A DNA stretch of 64,000 nt from Emergencia sp. 1XD21-10 (GTDB lineage: Bacteria > Bacillota > Clostridia > Peptostreptococcales > Anaerovoracaceae), in the NCBI RefSeq assembly GCF_009936045.1, contig NZ_QWEQ01000020.1, forward strand, positions 17,690 to 81,689, written 5' to 3'. Of this stretch, positions 23,978 to 32,733 are shown in pieces. The notes under the pieces were generated by a model. It searched no databases. It saw only the letters and a list, made by a program, of their open reading frames with translations, and was not told where the DNA came from. Numbering within the stretch: the first letter of the stretch is position 1; each line of letters starts with the position of its first letter. The position numbers and the translations under genes were made by a program.

Positions 23978-25075
23978 ATGAGAAAGCTTGAAAAACAAGA
24001 AATTATTGATATTCTTTATGGTTGCACCATTGTAGGCACTGGCGGAGGTGGAGACTTAGAACTGGGACTTCGCACCATGGAGGAAGATTTTGAACAGGGT
24101 AAAGATTTGTACATAGCAAGTGTGGACGAAGTGCCAGATGACGCGTACATTGCAGTGCCGTATATGTGCGGCTCTCCTGCTTCGCTGGAAGGCGGCGGAG
24201 AGGAGTATGCCCACCTGCCGCTTCTGGACTATCCGGAATCGCTGCTGGCATTCCGCACCTTAGAGGATTACTTCGGTCAGAAGTTTTTTGGCGCGGTTTC
24301 TACAGAACTCGGTGGTGCAAACACTGCCTTTGCGCTTCACGCAGCCTGCCAGCTGGGTGTTCCTATTATCGACGCTGACCCGGCAGGGCGTTCTGTACCG
24401 GAGCTGCAGCACAGCACTTTCTTTGTGAAAGACATTCCTATGGCGCCGATTGCATTGGCAACACAGTTTGGTGATGCTATGATTGTAAAAGATATTGTAG
24501 ATGATATGCGTGCGGAGGATATTGTTAGAAGTGTGGCTGTTGCCAGCGGCAATAAAATCGGTGTAGCAGACCATGCTATTACCGGAAAACAGCTTCGCGG
24601 TGCAATCATCCCTGATGCCTTGTCTTACACGCTGAAGCTGGGGCAGGCCCTTCGAAAAGCAAAGGAAAATGGTGAAGATGTAGCCGAAAAAGTCTGCGAG
24701 GCAGGAAACGGCAAGGTACTGTTCCGTGGTATCGTAAAAGAATGGAAAGTAGAAGAAACTGGAGGCTTTATCTTTGGCGATACTGTACTGGAAGGTACTG
24801 GCGCATATGAAGGTCACGAGTATAAGTTCTGGTACAAGAACGAGCATCTAGTTTCCTATCTGGATGGTGAAGTGGACATTACAGTGCCAGATTTAATCTG
24901 TGTTGTGGACAAAGACGGCACACCGGTGACTAACCCTAATTACGAGAACGGCATGGAACTGACCGTATTCGTACTGCCGGCACCAGAAATTTGGAAAACG
25001 GAAAGAGGTCTTGAAGTATTTGGTCCAAGAAGTTTTGGCTTTGACTTTGATTACGTGCCTTTTAATGAAAGATAA
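23978..25075 (+). CDS. DUF917 family protein (S-methyl-thiohydantoin desulfurase-like)
   Basis: The start at 23978 has TTGGAGG upstream and gives 365 residues. DUF917 features are visible: YGCTIVGTGGGGDLELGL near the N-terminus, GANTAFALHAACQLGVPIIDADPAGR and GFIFGDTVLEGTGAYEGHEY. The family includes proteins linked to hydantoin and thiohydantoin breakdown. It sits between a nucleobase-type permease and a hydantoin racemase, which supports such a role. The exact reaction is not determined by sequence alone. Confidence 0.85.
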   Translation: MRKLEKQEIIDILYGCTIVGTGGGGDLELGLRTMEEDFEQGKDLYIASVDEVPDDAYIAVPYMCGSPASLEGGGEEYAHLPLLDYPESLLAFRTLEDYFGQKFFGAVSTELGGANTAFALHAACQLGVPIIDADPAGRSVPELQHSTFFVKDIPMAPIALATQFGDAMIVKDIVDDMRAEDIVRSVAVASGNKIGVADHAITGKQLRGAIIPDALSYTLKLGQALRKAKENGEDVAEKVCEAGNGKVLFRGIVKEWKVEETGGFIFGDTVLEGTGAYEGHEYKFWYKNEHLVSYLDGEVDITVPDLICVVDKDGTPVTNPNYENGMELTVFVLPAPEIWKTERGLEVFGPRSFGFDFDYVPFNER

Positions 25076-25087
25076 GAGGCGCAGGTG

Positions 25088-25831
25088 ATGAAACTAAAAT
25101 TTATCATCCCTGTGGTAGGAGATTTTTCTGCATACAGTGAAGAACTTGCCGCATATCTGAAACCTTATCTGACGGCGGAGACGGAACTGGAATTTTCCAG
25201 TCTGCAGTATGGGTTTGAAACGGTGGAGACAGAGCTTGCCGGCATGGTAAACGGCAGTCAGGTCGTCATGTCGGTGCGGGAAAATGCAGAGGACTTTGAT
25301 GGCGTCTTTGTGGACTGTTTTGATGATCCGGGCGTGTATGCACTTCGAGAGATGGGGCTGATGCCGGCTGTAGGACCTTATGAAGCAGCGGTAACTACTG
25401 CGCTTTCTTTGGGAGAGAGAATCGGCATCATTACTACTGATCAGGTAGGTATTTTAAATGAAGAGAAGAAGGCAAGAGCCTTTGGAGTCTCAGAGCGTAT
25501 CACCTCTATTCGAGCGCTGGACTTGATGGTGGAAAATATCAAAGAGGAAAAGGAGAGAGTGCTTGCATCTTTGGCAGATCTCTGTGCTGATATGGTGCAG
25601 AAAGACAGAGTCAGTGTCATATGTCTAGGCTGTACAGCAATGTACTATATCTACGACGACTTGCTCCAGATTCTTTCTGAAAGACGGATTCGTGTCAATG
25701 TCATTGAGCCGGTATTGAACGGCTGTGTGACGCTGGAATCTATGGTGCGTATGGGATTTAACAACTTTGTACCGGGTGAAGTTGCTTTTGATTCGCTGCA
25801 CTGGTCTCAGACTGAGGGTAGACGGAATTAA
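25088..25831 (+). CDS. Asp/Glu/hydantoin racemase family protein
   Basis: The start is ATG at 25088; an in-frame GTG directly before it is an alternative. About 247 residues show the two-cysteine plan of aspartate/glutamate/hydantoin racemases: FVDCFDDPGV in the first half and ICLGCTAMYY in the second. These enzymes invert a stereocentre by two-base chemistry. With the DUF917 protein and permease it probably handles a chiral hydantoin-like intermediate. It follows the DUF917 gene by about a dozen bases. Confidence 0.85.
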   Translation: MKLKFIIPVVGDFSAYSEELAAYLKPYLTAETELEFSSLQYGFETVETELAGMVNGSQVVMSVRENAEDFDGVFVDCFDDPGVYALREMGLMPAVGPYEAAVTTALSLGERIGIITTDQVGILNEEKKARAFGVSERITSIRALDLMVENIKEEKERVLASLADLCADMVQKDRVSVICLGCTAMYYIYDDLLQILSERRIRVNVIEPVLNGCVTLESMVRMGFNNFVPGEVAFDSLHWSQTEGRRN

Positions 25832-25894
25832 GGCTTTCGTGTATAATTGAGTGCATAGATGAATATTTTGCAAAATATCGGAGGATGATACAAA

Positions 25895-27112
25895 ATGATT
25901 AAAAACTTACAGAAATTGCTTGCAATTCCCAGCGTAACCGGAACGCCAGAAGTTTTCGATGCGCTTGCCTGCGCACTAGATATTTGTAAGGAACTGGGAT
26001 TTCGTACGAAGAATGTAGACGGAAAACTGGGCTATGCAGAAATCGGTGAAGGTGAGGAATTGATGGGTATTCTTTGCCACTTGGATGTGGTGCCGGCAGG
26101 AGAGGGCTGGACCTGCGAACCTTTTGCCGGAACGGTAAAGGAAGACCGCATTTATGGACGCGGAGTCATGGACGATAAAGGGCCTGCTATGGCAGCGATT
26201 TATGCTATGAAGGATGTGCTGGAATCGGGAAAAAAACTTAACAAGCGCGTTCGTATTATCTTTGGTGTGATGGAGGAATGCGGCGACTGGGAAGATATGG
26301 AGTATTACAAGTCCTGTGAGGAAATTCCATCCTTCGGATTCACACCAGACGCTGATTTTCCTGCGATTTATGGAGAAAAGGGCATTCTGATGGCAGTGCT
26401 TTCTATGGATGCAGCGAAAGCAGGATTTTTGGAGATTGCCGGCGGTGACGCGCCTAACATGGTGGCGGCATGGGCAAAGGGAAAGCTTTTGGACGGAAGT
26501 GTTTTTCAAGAGACAGGTAAAGCTGCTCATGGCAGTACGCCGGAGGATGGAGAAAATGCGATTACCAAACTGATGGAAAAGGCTGCTGCCAGAGATTGTC
26601 ACTTTGCGAAGGTGTATATGGATAAAATCGGCTGGTGCCTGGACGGCTCTGGTTGTGGAATCGGTCTTTCTGATTCTGCCAGCGGTGGGCTTACCTTTAA
26701 TGCCGGTAAGATTTCTATGGACGATGGAAAAGTGAAGCTGGCAGTGGATATTCGCTATCCGGTCACTTATGCAGAAGAAGATGTGGTGTCAAAACTGTGT
26801 GATAATTTTGCTGATGCGGAGATTGCGGTAGAAATTGAAGCGGCGATGAAACCAGTTTATATGGCTCAGGACGGATTCGTCATCAGTAAGCTGATGGAGG
26901 CATACCGAGAGGTAACCGGTGATGATACACCGCCGCAGCTGATCGGCGGAGGTACTTACGCAAGAGCCATGGATAATATCGTGGCGTTCGGTCCGGCATT
27001 TCCAGGCAGGGAACTGACAGAACACCAGGCAAATGAATGGATTTTTACAGAGGATCTGGAAAAAGCTAGAGAAATCTACCGGCTTGCCATCGAAAAACTG
27101 GCATGTGAATAA
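25895..27112 (+). CDS. M20 family metallopeptidase (PepV/Sapep-like)
   Basis: The 405-residue protein has the zinc-ligand motifs of M20: HLDVVPAGEGW, GRGVMDDKGPAMA and MEECGDWEDM, then late GGGTYARAMDN and HQANEWI. This layout matches dipeptidases of the PepV/Sapep type. It is the last gene of the permease operon and may hydrolyse an N-carbamoyl or dipeptide-like product of hydantoin opening; M20 includes such amidohydrolases. GGAGGA precedes the ATG. A stem at 27125-27164 follows. Confidence 0.9.
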   Translation: MIKNLQKLLAIPSVTGTPEVFDALACALDICKELGFRTKNVDGKLGYAEIGEGEELMGILCHLDVVPAGEGWTCEPFAGTVKEDRIYGRGVMDDKGPAMAAIYAMKDVLESGKKLNKRVRIIFGVMEECGDWEDMEYYKSCEEIPSFGFTPDADFPAIYGEKGILMAVLSMDAAKAGFLEIAGGDAPNMVAAWAKGKLLDGSVFQETGKAAHGSTPEDGENAITKLMEKAAARDCHFAKVYMDKIGWCLDGSGCGIGLSDSASGGLTFNAGKISMDDGKVKLAVDIRYPVTYAEEDVVSKLCDNFADAEIAVEIEAAMKPVYMAQDGFVISKLMEAYREVTGDDTPPQLIGGGTYARAMDNIVAFGPAFPGRELTEHQANEWIFTEDLEKAREIYRLAIEKLACE

Positions 27113-27124
27113 AAATACGACAGG

Positions 27125-27164
27125 CTGTCTGCAGAAAGAGAATTGCGTTCTTTCGTGCAGGCAG
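27125..27164 (+). terminator. Terminator of the permease-peptidase operon
   Basis: CTGTCTGCA/TGCAGGCAG and GAAAGA/TCTTTC form a long stem followed by TTTGTTTT. Confidence 0.75.
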
Positions 27165-27278
27165 TTTGTTTTCATGGGTTTGCTGTGGAGAAACTGGAAT
27201 ATCCCGTTGTTATTTTTTCATAATGATGGTAAAATATAGACCATATGGGAACCATAAAATCCAGGAGGGTATGAAACT

Positions 27279-28703
27279 ATGTTTTTATCAGAATTATTTT
27301 CGGGTCAACCCGATATTGAAATAAAAGGTCTTTGCATTGATTCCAGAAAAGCCGTAGCAGGGGATATGTTTTTCTGTTTAAAGGGACTGGAAGCGGACGG
27401 GCATCGCTTTGCAAAGATGGCATGTGAAAAGGGCGCAGTCTGCGTGGTTCACAGCGATGAGGTTGAAAAGCTCGCAGGGGTTACCTATGTGAAAGTCAGC
27501 GACACTAACAAAGAACTGAATCGCATTTGTGATTTGTTTTTTGGACAGCCAAGCTGTAAGATGACAGTCTTTGGTGTCACCGGAACCAACGGGAAGACCA
27601 CTACAACCAGCATTATCAGTGATGTATATGAAAAGCCCTGCGGCTATATGGGAACGATTGCAGTTCGCTACGGTGATGTGAGCAGAATTCCTAGTCTGAC
27701 GACGCCGGATGCACTGGAGATTCACGGGAATTTAAAGGAAATGGCGGATTATGGCATGGAAGCGGTCGCTATGGAAGTCAGCTCTCACGGTCTTGCTATG
27801 GGACGTACAGATGCAGTGGATTTTGATGTGGCTATTTTCACGAATCTGACTTACGATCATTTGGATTATCACAAGACCATGGAGCAGTATTTTGAGGCGA
27901 AGAAGCTGCTCTTTACGCAGATGAAAGAAAGCGGAGTGGCAGTGCTTAACGCAGATGAGGGGAGTTTTGAGGAGTTAGCAGCATGTACAGCTTGCAGATA
28001 TGTGACCTACGGAATCGACAGAGATGCGGATTATAGGGCTGAAGATGTATGCCTTTATGTCAGCGGTTCGGAGTTCACGCTGGTACATGATGGAAAGCGG
28101 TATCCGGTAAAAACGAACCTTTCTGCCAAATATAATTTATATAATTTATTGGGCGCAATCGCCGGTATGCATCAGGCGGGTATGGCTATTGAGGATATGC
28201 TTCCAAAACTTTCGCACATTTCGCAGGTGGACGGCAGAATGGAAATTATTGATAAAGGGCAGGATTTTACGGTTATTGTAGATTATGCCCACACGCCGGA
28301 CGGATTTGAAAAGGTCTTTCAGTATGCCAAAGAAATTGTCAAGGGCGGAAGAATTTTTTCCGTATTTGGCTGTGCCGGCAAGCGGGACAAGGTAAAGCGA
28401 AAGGTGCTGGGGCAAATTTCCGGCAAATATTGCGATACTGTCTATGTGACCGAAGAAGATCCGAGAGACGAAAGTGTCGCACAAATCAGCGAGATGATTT
28501 TGTCTGGCATGGAACACGAAAACGGTGTTGTGATAGAGGATCGCTATAAGGCTATTGAGGCAGCCATTACCGGTGCGAAGACCGGGGACTGCGTGCTGAT
28601 TCTCGGCAAAGGGGACGAGACCTATATGTATCATAAAGATGGCAGAGTGCCTTGGATGGGTGATCACGAAGCAGCGAAAAAAGTGCTGAATGAGATGAAA
28701 TAA
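27279..28703 (+). CDS. murE: UDP-N-acetylmuramyl-tripeptide synthetase MurE
   Basis: The 474-residue Mur ligase has the ATP loop GVTGTNGKTTTTS, the substrate-side VSSHGL, HTPDGFEKVF and the C-terminal ILGKGDETYMY. It adds the third residue to the peptidoglycan stem peptide. The specificity motif, DNPR in most diaminopimelate-adding enzymes, reads EDPRDES here. The arginine that contacts diaminopimelate is kept, so diaminopimelate is likely though not certain. The gene stands alone rather than in a mur cluster, so it could be a second copy. AGGAGGG precedes the ATG. Confidence 0.92.
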   Translation: MFLSELFSGQPDIEIKGLCIDSRKAVAGDMFFCLKGLEADGHRFAKMACEKGAVCVVHSDEVEKLAGVTYVKVSDTNKELNRICDLFFGQPSCKMTVFGVTGTNGKTTTTSIISDVYEKPCGYMGTIAVRYGDVSRIPSLTTPDALEIHGNLKEMADYGMEAVAMEVSSHGLAMGRTDAVDFDVAIFTNLTYDHLDYHKTMEQYFEAKKLLFTQMKESGVAVLNADEGSFEELAACTACRYVTYGIDRDADYRAEDVCLYVSGSEFTLVHDGKRYPVKTNLSAKYNLYNLLGAIAGMHQAGMAIEDMLPKLSHISQVDGRMEIIDKGQDFTVIVDYAHTPDGFEKVFQYAKEIVKGGRIFSVFGCAGKRDKVKRKVLGQISGKYCDTVYVTEEDPRDESVAQISEMILSGMEHENGVVIEDRYKAIEAAITGAKTGDCVLILGKGDETYMYHKDGRVPWMGDHEAAKKVLNEMK

Positions 28704-28811
28704 GAAGAACGACAGGGTATATTGGAAAAAAGCAGCGGTGCAGATATTATATGATGGCTATTACAAAAAATACTAGAATCGTAAAGATATGATTCAGGAA
28801 GGAGCATTTTC

Positions 28812-29858
28812 TTGGAAAAGTTTAGAATCAAAAACAGATTGTGGATTTCTATTCTGCTTATTCTATCGATATGTATGATGTCAATTCATGTGTACGGCGG
28901 TGAGAAAAGAGAGTGGGCAAAAGTTAGTGACTGGACAGAAGTTATAGTAGCAGGAGACTCGGAAAGCGATCAAGTTAAGGTCGGAGCGGAGGGAAAGCTG
29001 CGCATTCAGTGTTGGGAAACAGAAGAATCTCCCGATTATGATGAAATGCAAACTGCACCATATCAATTAAAAGTTTCTTTAATTACCGGAGACCGCAATT
29101 ACAATCAGACTTTTACAGTCAATACCTCTGAACGTGCAGACCGGGCTTATTACAAAGAATTTAATTTTACAGACTTGCCTGAGGGAACTTATGAGATCAC
29201 AGTGATACCAGAGGCGGACGTATGTATTTGCTTTAGGTCGTATACCTATGAGACCGTATTTGTAGAACCAACTTATAAAGAATTATCCAGACTTGCAAAG
29301 TCGCTTGCGACAAAGAACATTGTTTATAAAAACATAGATGTCGGCGAACATGCCAGACTATATGGCAAAACTATTTCATCAGACGCAAAATTCAGTTATG
29401 AAACCATGTACATTTTGGGTGGTTCCTGTCAACCATATATAGATATAAAAAAGAAGGGAAAGACTGCAACCTTGAGACTTGCAGTAAGAGGGCGCGTTGC
29501 GCTTGTTTCTCCTATCGGCTATTATAATCTCAATCTGGAAAAGATTCGGTTTTATACAAGTAATCGAAGAGTTACCATGGAATTAGGAGATGAAACCGAA
29601 TGGAGCAGGTACAACTACAAAAATGGAATGTATTCATCCTGTTCAGATTGGTGGGTGACACTGTCTAGCAATAGTAAAGACCGAGAAGAACAGTTGAACA
29701 AAATCATTAAGATTTTCGAACAAAAGAAGGTTCGCGTTCGTGTTTATGGTGATGATGGCGCGTCAGTTGTTTTGAAATTAAAGGAATCCCAACGAAAAAA
29801 TTGGCTTGGGGTATTTAAAAAATATAAAAAATTACTAAAAGAATATTGGTACGAGTAA
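28812..29858 (+). CDS. Secreted protein of unknown function
   Basis: I do not recognise this 348-residue protein. It starts with TTG at 28812 after GGAAGGAG. A signal peptide is clear (basic start, then LWISILLILSICMMSIHVYG). The mature part begins acidic and beta-rich, including LPEGTYEITVIPEADV, which resembles a small beta-sandwich. It continues into a basic C-terminal half ending KKYKKLLKEYWYE. No catalytic motif is visible. It stands alone between murE and the convergent Rpn gene. Confidence 0.6.
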   Translation: MEKFRIKNRLWISILLILSICMMSIHVYGGEKREWAKVSDWTEVIVAGDSESDQVKVGAEGKLRIQCWETEESPDYDEMQTAPYQLKVSLITGDRNYNQTFTVNTSERADRAYYKEFNFTDLPEGTYEITVIPEADVCICFRSYTYETVFVEPTYKELSRLAKSLATKNIVYKNIDVGEHARLYGKTISSDAKFSYETMYILGGSCQPYIDIKKKGKTATLRLAVRGRVALVSPIGYYNLNLEKIRFYTSNRRVTMELGDETEWSRYNYKNGMYSSCSDWWVTLSSNSKDREEQLNKIIKIFEQKKVRVRVYGDDGASVVLKLKESQRKNWLGVFKKYKKLLKEYWYE

Positions 29859-29890
29859 GTAAGGAATATCAGTGATATATAAATCAAAAG

Positions 29891-29916
29891 AGTGCGAACG
29901 GTTTTCCGTTCGCACT
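29891..29916. terminator. Bidirectional terminator between secreted unknown and rpn
   Basis: AGTGCGAACGG/CCGTTCGCACT is a perfect 11-base-pair stem with a TTTT loop, flanked by T-rich sequence. It lies immediately after the stop of the minus-strand Rpn gene. Confidence 0.8.
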
Positions 29917-29917
29917 T

Positions 29918-30805
29918 TCACTGTTTTAGATATTCTAATGCTTTTTCCTCTGTCAGATGGAAGAGGTTTATCAGTTTGGTGAAGATTCTATCGTCGGGTA
30001 TGCCTTCCGTGCGATTATCCAAGATAAAGATTTTAATGCCTTGTTCGATGCCTTGTTCGATGCCCTGCGCAAGTCCCTGCTCGGCGGCTTCCTTTGCAAT
30101 TAAATTTCTGTATTCTTCCATCGTGAATTCATAAAACTTCATTTTCTCGATTTCCTCCCCATGTTTTTTTAAAAAGTCTACGATATGGCCTTCCTCAATA
30201 CAACGCTGGACTGCTAATCTGATAGAATTTTCGAGAGATGCGCCACTGCTTAAATTGTTTTTTACATAAGTAACCAGCTTGCTGTAGCCCAGCAAGGTTT
30301 TGCTGCGATTTAAAATTTCGTTATCTTTATTGTATCGCAAATTGATGAGCTTGACTACTAAATTTAACGAGTTTTCGGGAGGCGCTTCGATAAAACTGTC
30401 AGCAAGGCTTAGGCTTTTGACGTTCCAAGGTTCATTTCCTGTATAGAATACATAAAAGACAGGCGTTGGCAGTTTGATTTGGGTGCTGCTGTAAAGCCTG
30501 TCTGTATCGATAAGTTTTGTATATGTATCTGTTGAATAACCCAGTAATCGCAATGGAATATTGGGATTGATCGTGCTTTGATGTTCTGCCATAACGATAA
30601 TTCTGTCCTCGATAGTGAAGCTTAGATCGTTGTATTTTTCTAAGAATAGCACATTATTTAGTGTTGTAATTCTGATTTTTGTTTCAGGTCCATAGCTTGT
30701 TCCGCTCAGTGCATTGTAAAGTTCCAAAGCGGTTTCTTCATTGGAAAACAGTTTTGAGAAGACACTATCCTGGTAATTTCTGTTTGAATGAATCGTTTTA
30801 TCCAT
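29918..30805 (-). CDS. Rpn family PD-(D/E)XK nuclease/putative transposase
   Basis: The 295-residue protein matches the Rpn family: N-terminal NYQDSVFSKLFSNEETALELYNAL, then DDLSF-type and AEHQST nuclease-core segments (here YNDLSFTIEDRIIVMAEHQST in two parts), and PVFYVFYTGNE. Rpn proteins are PD-(D/E)XK nucleases that promote recombination, though many lie in mobile or defence contexts. Near the C-terminus it has a GIEQ repeat (GLAQGIEQGIEQGIK) encoded by 12-base tandem repeats. It has a strong promoter and a leader terminator upstream. AAGGAGG precedes the ATG. Confidence 0.85.
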   Translation of the reverse strand: MDKTIHSNRNYQDSVFSKLFSNEETALELYNALSGTSYGPETKIRITTLNNVLFLEKYNDLSFTIEDRIIVMAEHQSTINPNIPLRLLGYSTDTYTKLIDTDRLYSSTQIKLPTPVFYVFYTGNEPWNVKSLSLADSFIEAPPENSLNLVVKLINLRYNKDNEILNRSKTLLGYSKLVTYVKNNLSSGASLENSIRLAVQRCIEEGHIVDFLKKHGEEIEKMKFYEFTMEEYRNLIAKEAAEQGLAQGIEQGIEQGIKIFILDNRTEGIPDDRIFTKLINLFHLTEEKALEYLKQ

Positions 30806-30875
30806 ATTTTTCCTCCTTGTGTGGTTCTGTGGTGTTAAGTTTAAATTAGGTTTGAATTGACCTTATCAATCCGCA

Positions 30876-30942
30876 CGCAAAAAGAGCAACCCAATTGGAT
30901 TGCTCTCGTTAAAAAATTACTGAAATTTCCTTTTATACCTAT
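30876..30942 (-). ncRNA. Short leader RNA or attenuator upstream of rpn
   Basis: From the promoter at 30949-30977 an RNA would start near 30942 and reach a stem AGAGCAA/TTGCTCT (30906-30883 on the minus strand; inner CCAATTGG pairing) followed by a T run after about 65 nucleotides. It could be an attenuator controlling rpn, whose start is 70 bases further on, or a stand-alone small RNA. No open reading frame of note lies inside. Confidence 0.5.
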
Positions 30943-30948
30943 AACTGT

Positions 30949-30977
30949 ATTATAACTTGACTTCTCCCCAAATGCAA
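30949..30977 (-). promoter_or_regulatory. Promoter of the rpn leader
   Basis: Minus-strand TTGCAT (30977-30972) and a perfect TATAAT (30954-30949) are 17 bases apart. Confidence 0.65.
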
Positions 30978-31038
30978 GTCTTTTTTGCATAAGTGTTGCT
31001 GAACGTGTGAATACTAAGTCAAAAAGGAGAATGAAATC

Positions 31039-31470
31039 ATGAACGAAGATAGTATTAGACTTTTACGGGAAGTTAACGCGGGCTGCAAAAATGCAACCAA
31101 TAGTTTTGATCAGGTTATTGAGTTTGTTAAAGAGCAGGATTTGAAAGACTTGATTGAAGAATACAGAAAGGAACATCAGCTTGTTGGAGATATTGCCCAC
31201 CAGCTTTTGAACAACGATGGTGAAGATGAAAAGGATCCGCCGACAATGGCAAAAGCTATGATGTGGTTTACTACAGAAGTAAAGATGATGATGTCTGATG
31301 ATGATAGCCGTGTTGTGGAGCTTTTGATTGACGGATGTCATATGGGGGTGAAGTCCTTGGGAAAGTATTTACGTCAGTATGAAAATGCCGACCAGAAGGA
31401 ACGTGCCCTGGCCGGCAGATTGATGAATATTGAAATGGAACTGTACAAAAAATTAATGGTCTTTCTTTAA
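31039..31470 (+). CDS. Predicted four-helix, ferritin-like small protein of unknown function
   Basis: The 143-residue protein is highly helical and charged, with no membrane segment. Its pattern of amphipathic helices with Glu and His at helix positions (EEYRKEHQLVGDIAHQLL) resembles ferritin-like DUF2383-type proteins, but I cannot confirm metal ligands. AAAAGGAG precedes the ATG. It stands alone; its stop is four bases from the convergent deoD stop. Confidence 0.65.
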   Translation: MNEDSIRLLREVNAGCKNATNSFDQVIEFVKEQDLKDLIEEYRKEHQLVGDIAHQLLNNDGEDEKDPPTMAKAMMWFTTEVKMMMSDDDSRVVELLIDGCHMGVKSLGKYLRQYENADQKERALAGRLMNIEMELYKKLMVFL

Positions 31471-31474
31471 AAGA

Positions 31475-32179
31475 CTATTTGATTGCTGCTTCCAGCGCCA
31501 GCTTCATCATATCAGTAAACTGGTTTTGACGCTGCTCGACAGTAGCTTTATCACCGGTGATAAAGTGGTCGCTTACAGTCATCATAGCCAGTGCATTGCG
31601 GCTATGATATGCGGCGTTCATATAAAGAGCTGCGGCTTCCATTTCTACAGCTAGGACGTCCATAGACGACCATTCTTTCCACCATTTGGTTCCCAGCTCA
31701 TAAAATACGTCACAGGATACGGTGTTTCCGGCTTTAAAGGAAATGCCGTTTTCTTTTCCAGCGTCCATGACTTTTGTTAAAAGTTCAAAGCTGGCGCTAG
31801 GGGAGTACTGCCCCGGTACATGAAATGCATGCTGATAATTGGAGTCAGTGGAGGCCGCCAGGCAAACCAAGATATCACCTACGGAAAGTTTTTCGTGGAA
31901 AGCGCCGGCAGTGCCGATTCTGATGATGTTTTCTACATTGTATTCTGTAAAGAGTTCCCAGGAATAAATTCCCATGGACGGCATGCCCATACCACTGCCC
32001 TGCACAGAGACGGGAACCCCTTTGTAGGTTCCGGTATAACCGTACATATTGCGGATCTCTGAGTATCTGACTGCGTTTTCCAAGAAGTTTTCTGCAATGA
32101 ACTGGGCTCTCAGCGGGTCGCCCGGCATGAGAACGGTCTTTGCGATTTTGCCTTTTTCGGCGCCGATATGTAGTGACAT
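31475..32179 (-). CDS. deoD: Purine nucleoside phosphorylase, DeoD type
   Basis: The 234-residue protein matches hexameric DeoD: N-terminal LHIGAEKGKIAKTVLMPGDPLRA, GMGMPSMGIYSWEL, IRIGTAGAF and the late DVLAVEMEAAALY and TVSDHF. It cleaves purine nucleosides with phosphate in nucleotide salvage. Length is normal. It stands alone downstream of the rpsT terminator. Confidence 0.95.
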   Translation of the reverse strand: MSLHIGAEKGKIAKTVLMPGDPLRAQFIAENFLENAVRYSEIRNMYGYTGTYKGVPVSVQGSGMGMPSMGIYSWELFTEYNVENIIRIGTAGAFHEKLSVGDILVCLAASTDSNYQHAFHVPGQYSPSASFELLTKVMDAGKENGISFKAGNTVSCDVFYELGTKWWKEWSSMDVLAVEMEAAALYMNAAYHSRNALAMMTVSDHFITGDKATVEQRQNQFTDMMKLALEAAIK

Positions 32180-32211
32180 AATAATCAGTCCTTTCTATTT
32201 TGGGTAAAAGT

Positions 32212-32242
32212 AAAACCGATGGGAGACACATCCATCGGTTTT
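32212..32242 (-). terminator. Terminator after rpsT
   Basis: AAAACCGATGG/CCATCGGTTTT stem around a nine-base loop lies 50 bases downstream of the rpsT stop, with a T run on the minus strand. Confidence 0.75.
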
Positions 32243-32293
32243 GTTGCTCTCGCATGTGCATTTAACTTATGCACTGGTGGGGACGGGTGAGAC

Positions 32294-32566
32294 TTATTTT
32301 GCTGCTTTTGCAGCGTTGAATCTTTTAGCTAATCTGGAAACTTTTCTGGAAGCAGCTTTCTTGTTAAGAGTACCTTTTGCTGCAGCCTGCATTAATTTCT
32401 TTTCAACTACTACAAATTTCTCTGCAGCAGCTTCCATGTTGCCTTCTTCTAAAGCAGCATCGAAATTCTTAAGAGCAGTCTTTACATGGTCCTTAACTCT
32501 TCTGTTTCTAGCCGTTTTCTTGTCGATTACTCTGATTCTTTTTTTTGCGGATTTAATGTTTGCCAT
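32294..32566 (-). CDS. rpsT: 30S ribosomal protein S20
   Basis: The 90-residue basic, lysine- and alanine-rich protein begins MANIKSAKKRIRVIDKK and contains KKLMQAAAKGTLNKKAASRKVSRL, given here in part, typical of S20. It binds 16S rRNA in the small subunit. It is divergent from gpr, the same arrangement known in Bacillus. Confidence 0.97.
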   Translation of the reverse strand: MANIKSAKKRIRVIDKKTARNRRVKDHVKTALKNFDAALEEGNMEAAAEKFVVVEKKLMQAAAKGTLNKKAASRKVSRLAKRFNAAKAAK

Positions 32567-32668
32567 AATTATTCACCCCACTATTTAAATTTTTAGCTTT
32601 GTTACGCTAAATTCGCACATTAAGTATAGCCTAAACAGTGGGAATTTGCAAGGCTTTTTTAGCAAGTT

Positions 32669-32697
32669 ACATATTTACCGCCTTTGCGGGCATACTT
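32669..32697 (+). promoter_or_regulatory. Candidate forespore (sigma-G-type) promoter for gpr
   Basis: ACATA (32669-32673) and CATACTT (32691-32697) with a 17-base spacer resemble the sigma-G pattern of a GNATR-like -35 and CATNNTA -10. Known gpr genes are read in the forespore. No good sigma-A promoter is visible here. Confidence 0.4.
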
Positions 32698-32733
32698 TTT
32701 AAAGAAAAACTACACATCACGGAGGTGATTTTT

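Noticed and set aside
24016..24025. GCACCAT inside the DUF917 gene and other coding hits (for example near 63936)
   Set aside because: They lie in coding sequence and lack an ATGGTGC arm at the fixed distance.
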